From positions 143,566,501 to 143,630,500 of the forward strand of contig NC_134104.1 in the NCBI RefSeq assembly GCF_040939455.1: DNA of 64,000 bases, given 5' to 3'. Numbering within the stretch: the first letter of the stretch is position 1; each line of letters starts with the position of its first letter. Below the pieces are notes generated by a model. That model searched no databases and was not told where the DNA came from. It saw only the letters and a list, made by a program, of their open reading frames with translations. The position numbers were made by a program, and so were the translations under genes. This stretch comes from Microcebus murinus. Lineage: Eukaryota; Chordata; Mammalia; Primates; Cheirogaleidae. Below are positions 51,098 to 62,824 of this stretch, in pieces.

Positions 51098-51882
51098 CAC
51101 CCCATAATATCCCATCAGCTACCCCTGAGGTTACCTGTAGATATCTGCTTCAGGTTCCCACAGCTTCCAGTGACTCTCCCTGAAAGCATACCCCAGGTAT
51201 TCAAGCCTGCTTAGCTCAAAACAGGTCAGAAGTGGCAGGGTTTTAACACACCAGGAGAATCTCTCAAACTACTAAGAATAGAAGTTGGTGGATAAAACCC
51301 TGACCCTCTTGCCCAATAGTGGGACAATTGTGAGGTACATTCTACAGTTTCTCAGAGGGCTCCTAGTGGATGTGAGCTCATCACCCAGCAGTCCTCATGC
51401 ATGAATGCACCCTTTCTTGACTTTCCTCCCTTCTTGAACTTACTTCCCACTCCCTCACCACACTTCCCGGGCTTGCCTTCTGAATAAACCATCCACCTAA
51501 GTCCTTATCTGAAGATCTGCTTAGGGGAACATCATGTCCCCACAATTGTCCCAGGCAGGCTTAGCTGCCTCCCACTCTGGCCAGAAGCATCCAGCACTGC
51601 CTGTGTGAGCTTCCCTTCACTGCTAGCCACAGCTACAGGAATGGATCCAAGTTACTCACACAGACCCAGGCCTTCTTACTGACACACTAATCTCCCCCTT
51701 TGAATAAAGGAAACCAGAATTAATTGTGCAACCCCTCTTTGAGTTTGCTGATAACTTGTATTATATGACCATAGGCTTCCTCGAAGCCACCAGGGTTCAT
51801 GCATTTAGAGAGCCCTGGAACCAGAGACTTCTGTGCTCTGGTCCTCTGGGATTAGCCTCAGTCTGGGAAGCAAAGCATCAGG
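51098..51882 (+). other. Spacer between the inverted arms, with LTR-like sequence
   Basis: 831 bp separate the two 266-bp arms. Within the spacer, 'ttctgaataaaccatccacc', 'taagtccttatctgaagatc' and 'gcttaggggaacatc' resemble the 3' part of an old LTR. No gene. Confidence 0.45.
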
Positions 51883-52148
51883 CAGGTCCACTCTAGACAT
51901 GGAGGGGCCCAGTCAAAAAGGGCTAGAGAAGGTTCCCGGGCACAGTTGCCTCCTGCTCATACTAACTGGATGTGAGAAATGCACCAGCTGGTTTCCTGGG
52001 AGGCAGATACTGAAAGAGAGATCTGCATGCAGGAAGTCTACTGGAGAGTATTCTTCGTATCAACACCTGTTGGAGAAGGGGGTGTAATGATGTAAGACTG
52101 AGCAGAAGGAACTAAATGTGATGTGGTTGAAGCAGAGGCCTCATCTGG
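51883..52148 (+). repeat. Arm B of the inverted duplication
   Basis: Matches the complement of 50786-51051 over its whole length at about 94% without gaps. The match stops abruptly on both sides, unlike two copies of one repeat family that fade out. Arm B lies within longer repeat-like sequence that continues to about 52300, so it is probably the donor. Confidence 0.85.
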
Positions 52149-52839
52149 TCCCACAGGGAGATAGGGGTGGCTCTGCAGAGCTTTCTTGAATTGAACAAGG
52201 AGAATGGCCTTTGTAACTCACATTGGCCATTCATTGGATGTGAGCTGCCCCAGAGAAGGTCATGACTTTGAGTGAGGAGACTCAATTTGGCCAAAGACAA
52301 GACCAGAAGAGCAGGTACTTTAGGGATCTATAGGGCAACCACAGTATCTCCCACATCAGGGTTACAAGTTTTCAGGGGGAGAAAGGATCATAAACTCCCC
52401 TACTACCTGCAACAGGTAAGGAATACAAGCAATTGCCTCATGATTGCCCAACTCAGGAGAAGCTAGAGCCAAGCCCTAGAGAAAGAACACAAGTCCCTTG
52501 ATAGTCACCCCTGGGGCTGCTTCCTTGGAAGTATCTCCCCTGGAAAGACCAACCATGGTTTTTATGCCACCTCTACACCCACCATCAATTCCCAACCAAT
52601 CTACAGGCACACGGGCTGCATGAGATGTCCCAGGCCTCATAGTACTGGCCACTGGACTCTAACATAGTCTTTCGGCTCTCATGAAATGGAAGGACTAGGC
52701 TCCAAGTTAAAGGGGCCTCTGGATAAATACCTCTGTTGCAGAAAGGAGTCTTTTTGGTATCACTCATCCACAGGCATTTGGGATCTGGCATTACAGAATC
52801 AGACACAGAGCAGAGGCTGGGAAATGAAGTGATGGTGCC
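52149..52839. other. Intergenic, probable old LTR continuation
   Basis: Continues from arm B without a clear boundary. No gene. Confidence 0.35.
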
Positions 52840-53010
52840 ACTCTGTACCAGGCTCCATAACTAGCAGCTGACATTCTTGGTAAACCAAGCAATGATGAGC
52901 AAGTCAGGTGACTTCTCTGAGACTCATTCTACCCCTCTGTAAAGTGAAGCTGAGAATCACACCTCTTAGTGCCATTGCTGTGAGGTGGACATGAGATACA
53001 CGTAGAAATT
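52840..53010 (-). repeat. Probable MIR fragment
   Basis: 'gatgagcaagtcaggtgact', 'tctctgagactcattctacc', 'cctctgtaaagtgaagctga' and 'gtgaggtggacatgagatac' follow the MIR layout. The strand is uncertain because MIR orientation is judged by eye. Confidence 0.6.
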
Positions 53011-53169
53011 CACTCCAAGAGCTACACAACTTTCAAAGCTTAGAATACAACTTCTATGTTGTTACTTCTCAGATAGTAACATTTGAATAATTAAAAAACA
53101 AAACCATGTGCAAAATCATGAGAAAAGAAGAAACTTTCATCACTCAATATGGGAGGATTAAATAATTCA

Positions 53170-53345
53170 AAATCAATTTGCCAATATCTGGTCCAGTTGA
53201 AGATTTCTCTCTCTAAAAAAAGAAAGTCTCCCAAACATGCACAAGGAATACATATAAGATCATACATACAAGCGTGTTTGTAATAATATTTGTAATAATA
53301 AAGAATTTGGTGAGAAACAGCCTAAATATACATCAGGAAAGAAGC
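53170..53345 (+). repeat. Decayed LINE fragment
   Basis: 'caagcgtgtttgtaataata', 'aataataaagaatttggtga' and 'aacagcctaaatatacatca' match a late L1-type phrase ('aaaaactggaaacaacctaaatgtccatca'). Confidence 0.5.
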
Positions 53346-53734
53346 TAAGGAAGTTAAGTGGATAGAGCCAAACAATGTTGGGGAGGTAAAATCCATGGGG
53401 ATGGACTGGATTCAAGAATCAGAGACAGGGTGGATGCCTGTGTTTTGAATTTGCTCAACAATCCCATTCCATGAGATAGGAAGCAAAGGAGGAAGACCAG
53501 GCCTCCAGGTGTTGATTGTACATTCTGCCTTCAAGAACTTCCAGTGCCTTATACCTGTCAGGTAGGCAGCTGACAGATGCGTCTAGAACCTAGAGGAGAA
53601 GCCTTGGATGGAGGCGCAAATGGAGATGGGGAAGAAGAGGATCATCTTCAAACAGTGAGTGTAAATGAAGCTGCCGCCAAGGGAGAGTGTAAAGGAAGAA
53701 AGTTGAGGACTGGTCTTTGAGGAACTGCAACTAT
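53346..53734. other. Intergenic, no recognised feature
   Basis: Unassigned sequence before the antisense L1M. Confidence 0.45.
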
Positions 53735-54460
53735 ATATTTGACAGATTTATTGAGGTATAATTGACACACAATAAATTGCACTTATCAAAAGTGTACAAT
53801 TTGATAAGTTTTGACATTTATACACCCATGAATCCATCGTTACATTCCAGATAATGAACATATGCATCGTCCCCAGAGTTACCCTCTGTTCCTTTGCAGT
53901 CCCTCCCTCCCTCCCTCTGCTCCCCTTCTCTGTCCCCAGGCAACTCCTGATCTGTGTTCTGTCCCCATAGATTAGTTTGTATTTTCTAGAATAATGCATA
54001 AATGGAATAATCACATGTAGCCTTTTCTTTGTCTGACAGTTTCATTCAGCCTAGTTGGAGCCATGCTGTTCGTGTATCAATAGTTCATTCCTTTTTTGTG
54101 GCTGAATATTATACATTATATGGATATACCACAATTTGTTACAAAAACACCTATGGATATTGTGAAATCTTTGTAGGACATATGCTTTAATTTCTCCTGG
54201 ATAAATACCTATAAGTGGATGTCTAGATCATATGGTAGGTATATGTTTAACTTTTAAAGGAACTACCAGACTGTTCTCCATAGGGTGAGAACCATCTGAC
54301 ATTCCTTTCAGCAATGTACAAGAGTCCCAGTTGCTCCACATCCTCACTAATAGTTGGTATAGTCAGCCTTTTCATTTTAGCCATTTAATTCTAGCTGTTC
54401 TAATGAGTGTATAGTAATATTTTGTTGTGATTTTAATTTGCACTTTCCTAGTGACCAAGG
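53735..54460 (-). repeat. L1M 3' region, antisense
   Basis: 'tattgaggtataattgacac', 'gtacaatttgataagttttg', 'cctctgttcctttgcagtcc', 'tttctagaataatgcataaa', 'ggatataccacaatttgtt' and 'ccagttgctccacatcctca' are in the order of an antisense L1M 3' region. It includes the C-rich run at 53901-53915. Inactive. Confidence 0.88.
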
Positions 54461-54889
54461 ATGAATCTACAACTTTTACGGCTGGAAGAAGGCTGAAGCT
54501 ATACAGGAGATCCAAAGGAGTAGATGAGAATGCAGGAGGAAAACCAGAAAAATGTGGCATCACAGAAGTCAACAGGAGAAATGACAGTGGTCAGTAGGGT
54601 CAAATGATGCTAATTTGAGGATGGAAAATTCTGTTTTGGATTTAGTGACATGAGAATTACTGGTGCCTTTATCAAAAGATGCTCTGGTAGCAATTGGATC
54701 CAGCTTCCAGCCTCTTTCCACATTTTCAGAATGCGTAACATTGCATTGCCTCCTGGGCAGCACCCTCCCCTCAGGAGTCTTTGTCCCAGCACTGCAGGGC
54801 CCCTTCTCTGAGCTCCTGAGGTTAAAGCACCAGCTGGTACCTCTTTGCAGTGGTTTCCAGTTTCTAGGGGCCAGGGGTTTGATTCCCTA
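54461..54889. other. Intergenic, no recognised gene
   Basis: Overlapping frames on both strands are shadows. No repeat named. Confidence 0.4.
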
Positions 54890-55330
54890 GGAAGCCAACT
54901 CTGAGGTCTAGATTAGCATGCAAAGGTTTATTAGGGAGTGGTCTCAGGACCATTACCTCTGGAAGGGAAGGGAAAGCAGCAAGATTGGTCTTGGGAGAAG
55001 CTGGGCTGTGGCGCAGTCTCAACAAGGTTCAGCCAACCCCCACAAGGAGCTCTGAAGCTGGATGGCCCTTCAGCATTTCCCCCAGTTGGGGCCAAGGGGT
55101 CAGGCCTTCATATCCTACATGGACCCATCATTACATGGGACCTGCCCTAGAAGGGGCTGCAAGGTGACTCTTCCCACCTAAGGTATTCCCTGCAGAGGGC
55201 TGATAGCTGAGGGTTGACAGCCAGCACCACCCCAAGTAGTTTATTCCCTTTGGTCTTAACATAGGTTCTGGGTGGCACACTACAGTCTCCACTATATGAG
55301 GTTTCTCTCCAAGCTCTTGGGTTCTAATAG
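54890..55330 (-). repeat. Old LTR-like repeat
   Basis: 'gaagccaactctgaggtcta', 'gcatgcaaaggtttattagg', 'gagaagctgggctgtggcg' and 'ggacctgccctagaagggg' follow an old mammalian repeat that I recognise but cannot name with certainty. Confidence 0.45.
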
Positions 55331-56167
55331 CCTCTTCCCTTGGTTTTGTTCCTAGGAATGAAAGCCACTTCCAGAAGTTACTATCTCCAAGTTATTCCAG
55401 AGTCTCTTCTGTGCTTTTTCTATTTTCAAACACCTATTTAAGCAATTCCTTATACTAAATTCTCTCGTGCTATTCCTGTTCTCCTGACTAATACAGTCCT
55501 CTACCCGGATGATTCCAAAACTGTTAAGGAACATAAAATAGAAGTGAGAAACCCACACTTTTGACTGATTCTGTGGCCTACTAACCAGTCCACACATAAT
55601 CTAGAAAGGTCAATTTGGAAAATATCAAGATATGTTTAGCTTTCGGCTCACACATACTCCCCAAATCATCTGAAAAGACCAACATTTTGGTACAGAAATC
55701 TGGAACATGTGTTCTGTGCCCTCTGTATGTATGCCTTGCAGGTAGGAATGTGCCTGAACTCTGAGCTCCTTCAAGTTCCAGTATAATCCGTTTACTGCAT
55801 TTCTGTCATATTAATGCACTAAATGGCTCCGTTGTGATCTGAAAACATTAACACAGTCATAGCCTCAGTGCCTGACTTCACCTAGAAGTGACTCGGGTTC
55901 AGAGATAATTGGGTTGAAAAGTGCTATAACTGGGTATTGCACGTGCAAGAATGATTCAATGATTTCTTCTTTCCATTTTTCAGATTGCACCAAATCTAAT
56001 TTCTAGTAAAACTGAAATGCTAAAGACCAAGGTCAGCACATCCTAAATAAACAGATCTTGTCAACTAATCAAGTGTTCATCACAACTCCATTTAGTCAAA
56101 TTGGCTTCAGGAGACATGTCTGAGCTCTCATCACCAGCATTAAGAAGTAATCAGACTACAGACCCAC
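55331..56167. other. Downstream flank of DCLK3
   Basis: Unassigned sequence between the last repeat and the inferred DCLK3 poly(A) site. No second gene is seen converging on DCLK3. Confidence 0.45.
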
Positions 56168-56187
56168 TTCTGTTATTCAGAGCAGGT

Positions 56188-56193
56188 TTTATT
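56188..56193 (-). terminator. DCLK3: Distal poly(A) signal of DCLK3
   Basis: AATAAA on the minus strand. A candidate CA cleavage position lies about 20 nt downstream, followed by a GU-rich element. This is the best-formed 3' end signal after the stop codon. Confidence 0.65.
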
Positions 56194-56492
56194 AACACAG
56201 AAAGACCACAATGCACCTTATTAATCTCACAGGGGGTGTTTAGACCCTGGTAAGCACCACTCCTGTAGTACAACATGAACATGATTACAAAGAGAAAGCA
56301 AAACACATCATTATTACCAAAATTCCTCACTGATGATAATTCTTACCCCCCCAAAAAAATGCATTAAAGGCTTCAAATATACAAATCTAAAAATATGTTA
56401 CAACATTTAACATTAAAATTCAGTTTACTTTTATAATATGCTTTAAAAGATACTGAGTGTCTCTGATTCTCCAATTGTGTGAAGAAACTCCT

Positions 56493-56498
56493 TTTATT
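56493..56498 (-). terminator. DCLK3: Proximal candidate poly(A) signal of DCLK3
   Basis: AATAAA on the minus strand about 70 nt after the stop. The downstream sequence is not clearly GU-rich, so it is a weaker candidate than the distal site and might be used as an alternative. Confidence 0.35.
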
Positions 56499-56566
56499 GT
56501 TTTTCTGTCAAACTTTTCTCTGTCCTTGAGCAGAACTGGGGGCTGAACAGACACCTGAGGTGGTGA

Positions 56567-56854
<288 letters not shown>

Positions 56855-56897
56855 TTAGTGCTATGGGTTAGCTACAAGGCTCTTTTACATTTTAGAG

Positions 56898-57076
56898 GAG
56901 CACAGTCCAATAGAACATGGGAGCATTCTGTATCTGCACTACCCTCTTGTGACTACTGAGCATTTGAAAACTGGCCGGTAAGACTGAGGGACCAAACTTT
57001 TATTTACTGTGAATTAATTTACATTTAAATTTAAATAGGTATGCGTGGCCAGGAGCTACCATGTGGAATAGCACAG
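56898..57076. mobile_element. Old hAT-type element in DCLK3 intron
   Basis: 'cacagtccaatagaacatgg' at the left and 'taccatgtggaatagcacag' at the right are decayed inverted repeats of a mammalian CAGTG..TCCAAT hAT family. The flanks TTTTAGAG (56890-56897) and CTCTAGAG (57077-57084) agree at 6 of 8, and both differences are C/T. The element at 62613-62816 seems to be the same family. Confidence 0.65.
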
Positions 57077-57084
57077 CTCTAGAG

Positions 57085-57275
57085 CAGGGGTCCTCAAACT
57101 TTTTAAACAGGGGGCCAGTTCACTGTCCCTCAGACCGTTGGAGGGCCGGACTATAGTTTTAAAAAAACTATGAACAAATTCCTATGCACACTGCACATAT
57201 CTTATTTTGACGTAAAAAAACAAATGGGCAAAATCACCCACATGTGGCCCGCGAGCCGTAGTTTGAGGACGCCTG
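57085..57275 (+). mobile_element. Young non-autonomous hAT element with perfect target duplication
   Basis: A 191-bp element. Ends are CAGGGGTCCTCAAAC and, complemented, CAGGCGTCCTCAAAC. Perfect 8-bp duplication CTCTAGAG at 57077-57084 and 57276-57283. The interior is AT-rich and non-coding. It shares about 63 bases at one end and 36 at the other with the element at 3630-3851, in opposite orientation. The octamer is palindromic and fits the hAT target preference nTCTAGAn. It lies in the last intron of DCLK3, sense to plus. Confidence 0.92.
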
Positions 57276-57283
57276 CTCTAGAG

Positions 57284-58270
57284 GATGTCTTTTCATTTCT
57301 CTAGAATCATGAAGCCAGGCCCACCCCTAACATCCATGGCACCCAGGGCAAGAGAACAGATGGAGGCCACATATCACATGTCTGTACACTTCAAGGTTTT
57401 AAATGGAAACTAACATGTTAAATAAAATATGTTTAATCTTCCTAAGTTAATAAATATGACTTCACATTGACAATATTGAAAAACATGTGTAAAGAAATCT
57501 AAGGAGTAAATAGTGCAAATTCAAAATTAATTACATTGCCCAAAACCATGACTGATTCTAGAGAGCTGTGGTGACCACTGGTTTCTCCCTAGCTTGCTGG
57601 CTCTCCCAGCCTGGCTCATTCAGCCTGTTCTTTAATCACTCAAGAACTGTAAAAGAAGAAAACATCCACTTTTTTTTCTAGTCTTATTAAGGGATGCCTC
57701 TTGCTCAAAATTAACTGCTTACCCACCAATCACCTCCTCCCCTACTCCCATGTCCATCCACTTCTTAAGTATGGAAGCCACAGAGTTCACCTACACCATC
57801 TAATTAAAGCTGGGAAAATTCTGCCCAAAAAGTGCCCCAGCCCCACCCTGACCAACATCACTCCTTCAGGGTTTCAAATGACCCAGAGGCTAGAAGGCTA
57901 ATTTAAGAATTCTCAGATTCTCATGTATGAATATAGACAACTGCATACCCTAGCCAACATGTCCAAGCTCTCTCTCTCCACCCTCCAAACAGCTACTCCT
58001 TGGCTTCCCTTTGGCACAGTGGGAAGAGGCTGGGAAGAGGTCTCACAAAGCTTGGAAATGGGCTTGGGCCATTTGGACAGGGAATTCAGGGGTCCCAATA
58101 AGGTGACCTAGAAGAGGGGACCTGGACTCTAAGGTACACATCACTTTGGTCCCATAGTCTCCATACTCTGTGGGGAGAAGTATGACCAAAGCAGAACCCT
58201 CTAAGGCCTGGGGCCAAGGAAAGGCCACCTATGCCCAAATCTAAAGACAGTGCCACATAAAACTTCCTTC
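57284..58270. other. DCLK3 intron, no recognised feature
   Basis: Intronic sequence with no repeat that I can name with confidence. The open frames near 57900-58228 are shadows. Confidence 0.45.
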
Positions 58271-59449
<1,179 letters not shown>

Positions 59450-59617
59450 CATCAGAGATATTGTCCCAGTACGGGGCGAGGAACTCGAAGTGGCCCAGCT
59501 GGATGATGTTAAAGAGCTCATCCTGGTCCCTCTCTGGGCTGCGGAAGGGGGGGAAGCCGCACAGTAGGATGTAGAGGATGACGCCCGCAGCCCACATGTC
59601 CACCTCCAGTCCGTAAC
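59450..59617 (-). CDS. DCLK3: DCLK3 exon, kinase C-lobe (subdomains IX-X)
   Basis: This exon is 168 nt (56 codons), entered and left in phase 1. The acceptor TTTGTGCAG precedes GTTACGGA. The split Gly codon (G|GT) joins EK from the upstream exon to GYGLEVDMW. The donor is GATG|GTGAGA. The segment contains the conserved subdomain IX Asp of the D-x-W motif (D51, W53 of the visible fragment). It continues with hydrophobic helix F ([12 protein letters not shown]), the FPPF turn and the [10 protein letters not shown] helix, ending in YWDNISD. This core stabilises the catalytic loop and helps form the substrate-side C-lobe. No stop, frameshift or missing key residue is seen. The intron to the previous exon is about 2.66 kb and holds L1, L2 and two hAT elements. 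Confidence 0.93.
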
Positions 59618-59832
59618 CTGCACAAACAGAGGCAGAGATACAAGTGAGCCTGCAACCAAGCAGGGTCAAATGTGATGAAATAAATGATGGAGCACTGTGG
59701 TTTTAAATAGATCTAAGTCACAGACAACCTCAGCTCTTAGAAACAAAGAGCTGCTTCCAAACATGTGAGCAGCCTTCACTGGCAAAGCACAGCTTGCCTT
59801 GCAGCCAACTCCTAAAAACAAGGGGTCTACAC

Positions 59833-60145
59833 CGATGTCACTCAAAGTTTGCCACTTTGTGATCTTTCATTACTGGTCTGTGATAAAAATAAGCACAGAT
59901 ATTGAAAGCAAGTGTTTGGAAACTCTTGTAGCAATTTGTCATGACTATGACACTCAAACCATGATCAGTGGACACATCTCGTTGAAGAGGGCACAGATCA
60001 GTTCAGGCATTGTCAAACATCTGCAGTGAGTCACATGTGTGACAAGGTACATTCTAGTCACATGCAGCAGGACCATGTATAGGTCCACACTGAACTAGAA
60101 ATTTTAAAACCTGGCCCTTCACCAGAGATAGTTTGAGAAGCTCTG
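59833..60145. mobile_element. Old hAT-Charlie-type element with 8-bp target duplication
   Basis: A 313-bp element. The left end CGATGTCACTCAAAGTTTG and the complement of the right end CAGAGCTTCTCAAACTAT are eroded inverted repeats. Flanks GTCTACAC (59825-59832) and GTCTACAG (60146-60153) agree at 7 of 8. Non-coding. It lies in the intron between the 62277-62409 and 59450-59617 exons. Confidence 0.72.
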
Positions 60146-60159
60146 GTCTACAGCAGCAG

Positions 60160-60730
60160 TTTCTGTTTCCTATCTATTCATTGCCTTCTCTCTTATTTAA
60201 AAAATATCAATTACTAGCTTTTTAATTGATTATTAATTATTAATTTTAATTGATTATTAAATGATCATTAAAAGACTGATGTTTACTTGCTGTATCCCCT
60301 CTGTATGCACACATGTGAGTGCATGCACACATACACACACAGAAATAAGTATACTTTTTTAAACAAAGTTAAGATCACATTGTATATATTTTATAGCCTA
60401 TTTAATGTAAAAGAAATTCCTCACAGACAAGATTTCTAATAGCTGTTAATATTCTCTTTATATATTGAATCTTGTGTTGTAATTTATGTTTCTAATTTTT
60501 TAACAACTGTGAGGAATTTTCTGATGAACATCCCGATATATTAAATATTTGTGCACACCACTGATTATATTCTTAAAATAACTTTCTAGAAATGAAATGC
60601 ACAAAGTAATATATGGGAAAAGTTTTTGATACATATTACCCAATCATCCTCTCAAAAGTTCTAATAGCAATATATACATTTTTAAATACTTTCTAACATT
60701 TGATCTTTAGAAAAGGAAAACATTTGGCAG
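60160..60730 (-). repeat. Old L1M/L1ME 3' part, antisense
   Basis: 'tttaacaactgtgaggaat', 'gatgaacatcccgatatatt', 'tttctagaaatgaaatgcac' and 'tacccaatcatcctctcaaa' follow antisense L1ME order (nucleotide drift is large). 60210-60275 is a low-complexity TAATTGATTATTAA direct repeat. Confidence 0.6.
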
Positions 60731-60879
60731 CTTTAATTTGGAAGTTGGATATTCATTATTAAGCTCCCAAGTAAGTTTGTCAAAACATAAATCAGTAGGA
60801 CAATATTAAAAGAATAAATCAGTAATGACCCCTTTTGGCCAATGTTAATGGCCTATTCTTAGTTTTCAACCCTCTTTCA

Positions 60880-61260
60880 CTCTTGGGAAGGACTGATTTT
60901 TGCTGGGCCTTCCCCATCCTCTTGAAATTGTCCCCTTGGCCTCTTGGACACTGCATTTTCCAAATCCTCCCTCTGGGCTGCCCTGTCCTCTTCTGATCCT
61001 GCCCCTTCCTCTTTCATCCCCAAACTCTTGGGCTCCTTCAAGAATCTGTCCTCAGCTGCCTTTGCTGGCACCACGAAGGAGCTTATTACCTCGCCAGGTC
61101 AGCCACCAGCTCTGTTGTGCAGTCTCAAAATTACATGCTCAGCCCAGGGCTTCACCTCCTTGCCAAATGGACAACTGCGTGTATCTATCCTGATATCTCT
61201 ATGAATTTCAAAAGTTAACTCACCCCATCCTCCACCTCCCAAAAGAGCTTTCCTTTCCAA
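60880..61260 (+). repeat. Probable L2 LINE fragment
   Basis: Pyrimidine-rich text including 'cctcctccacctcccaaaag'-type and 'agttcacctccttgccaaatgg'-like phrases resembles sense L2. No frame is intact. Moderate certainty. Confidence 0.45.
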
Positions 61261-62276
61261 CACCCTATTTTAGCTGGTGCTATCACCAATGTGTGCTTTC
61301 CCCAAGAGTTCATGTTGCCTACTTGCTTTCCTTCTTCTCTTATCCAGCTCCTCAATGCTTCCATTTAAATGTGCACAGTCCCTCTGAATTATGCTGGCCA
61401 CACCAAGTCTGAACTCCTCTGCCCAGCCTTCCCATTTGTGGGGAATCTAGCTAGGCTCAATCTAACCAACCAACTTGCGTTTCTCTCTGGTTCACTGAGA
61501 CTAGTCTTCTCAATGTTTCTACCACCTGACCTCATGCATGATCTCATATGTTCTCATCTCCTCATCTTAGTTTTCTTGATTCTTCTGCTGCCAGGAAACT
61601 GTCCCTCCCTTCCTCCTAACCACCAACCCTACAACCCAAAGCTTTCCTATCTTATCTAGGGCAGGTAAACTGATTTCTCCTGGAGTGTCACAGCAGTCAA
61701 ATATTCCTATATATTGAGCCATAAAATAATTAATATTTCCTTTCTATATATTTTACAGAATATGTCACTAAAACAGCTCATTGTATCCTCACACAATATA
61801 CAAATAGGTAATAAATATTCATGAATTTTGAAATGGGATCCCTTTTAAATGCAAGGTTGGTGAACGAATTTTTAAACCAAGTACCATAAGGACTGCTTCA
61901 ATCTTCTCCCATCTGAGGTTGCCTTGGGTCAGTGACACAAAGAGCCTTGCTTGCTTGAGTTCCTCGTCCAATTCTCTAACATCTTTCATCTCACTATCCT
62001 GCCCACACACACACACACGCACAAAGACATACACGCACATACACACACATGTGCCAAACTGTCTTCTGTAACAAGGGCAGCCCTGTTGAGGAAACAGCTC
62101 TCATGCTTTGGTGGAGGAAGCTTGCTTCAAATATTTTCATTAAAGTCCAAGCCCAAGCCTTAGTGCCAACTCTCGGAAATTTCTCACTGTTCCATATTGC
62201 AAATTATTAAATATTAAAAATAAAACATTTGATAGTAAGTGAGCTAGAATCCCACAGAGCAATGTGTAACACTTAC
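61261..62276. other. DCLK3 intron with a CA-rich microsatellite
   Basis: No gene. A (CA)n tract lies at 62003-62018, followed by irregular CA-rich repeats to about 62050. The 96-codon plus frame at 61369-61659 is unsupported. Confidence 0.45.
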
Positions 62277-62409
62277 CTTTCTCAGAAAGAATCTCGGGAG
62301 CTACGTAAGTCGGAGTACCACATACAGTAAATATAGGTCTCACCACATGCTTTGCAAGTCCAAAATCAGCCAATTTCAAGGTGGTAGATTTGTCCTCATT
62401 TCGCTGAAC
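62277..62409 (-). CDS. DCLK3: DCLK3 exon with DFG and APE motifs (partial gene)
   Basis: This is the first of three DCLK3 coding exons in the window (133 nt, 44 codons plus 1 nt). Doublecortin-like kinase 3 is a Ser/Thr protein kinase of the CaMK group. The exon starts in phase 0 after a CTTGCAG acceptor. It reads [10 protein letters not shown], then [10 protein letters not shown] with DFG at residues 15-17 of the visible fragment, then a GTPTYVAPE segment with APE at 37-39, so it holds the activation segment. The donor is a perfect AAAG|GTAAGT and leaves phase 1, which matches the next exon. The sequence is closest to DCLK3 as I know it: the short VQRNEDKST insert before the DFG strand and [15 protein letters not shown] fit DCLK3 rather than DCLK1 or DCLK2. 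The preceding exon, with the catalytic loop and N-lobe, lies beyond base 64000. Residue numbers in these entries count from the first visible residue, not the full protein. Confidence 0.93.
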
Positions 62410-62612
62410 CTGCAAGAGACCAAAATCCCCCAAACCACCAAAACTGTGATGAGAACAAAGAAGGAATATTAATGAGACAACAAGCATGCAAAGTCAAGAT
62501 AAGCAAACAATAAACCTAAATGAGCTTATAGTGTAAGCACAATGCCAACAAATCCAACTTCACTTCAGTGACAAGTGCTCACATTTGCAACTAACAAATC
62601 AATGAGTTAGAT
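62410..62612. other. DCLK3 intron upstream of the DFG exon
   Basis: Contains the polypyrimidine and CAG acceptor for the exon at 62409. Nothing else recognised. Confidence 0.6.
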
Positions 62613-62816
62613 TTACCGTGTCCAATATGGTAGCACCATATTGTCACAAGTGGCTATTTAAATGTATTAATTAAAATTAAACTAAAAATTCAGCTTCTTG
62701 TCTGCACCAGGCACATTTCAAGTACTCAATGGCCACCTGTGGCTTATGGATACCATATTAGACAACACAGAGAGAGAACATTCTATCACTCCAGAATGTT
62801 CAATTGGACAACACTG
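62613..62816. mobile_element. Old hAT-type element with 8-bp target duplication
   Basis: 'gtgtccaatatggtagcacc' at the left and 'caattggacaacactg' at the right are inverted ends of the CAGTG..TCCAAT family. Flanks AGTTAGAT (62605-62612) and AGTTAGAA (62817-62824) agree at 7 of 8. About 200 bp, non-coding, and apparently the same family as 56898-57076. Confidence 0.75.
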
Positions 62817-62824
62817 AGTTAGAA

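Larger units (their letters stand above)
56168..56566 (-). other. DCLK3: DCLK3 3'UTR
   Basis: About 400 nt from the stop codon to the inferred cleavage site. The tract is AU-rich with no interspersed repeat that I recognise. Two AATAAA hexamers lie on the minus strand: a proximal one at 56498-56493, about 70 nt after the stop, and a distal one at 56193-56188. The distal one has a CA dinucleotide some 20 nt downstream and then a GU-rich run (GTGGGTCTGTAGTCTG), the classic layout of a mammalian poly(A) site. The exact end is an inference; use of the proximal site would give a very short 3'UTR. Confidence 0.65.

Noticed and set aside
50847..52087. Two similar 'proteins' (RKSTGEY..YQHLLEKGV) on opposite strands, suggesting a duplicated gene
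   Set aside because: They are the same DNA in the two arms of the inverted duplication. No family, start context or splice sites support them.
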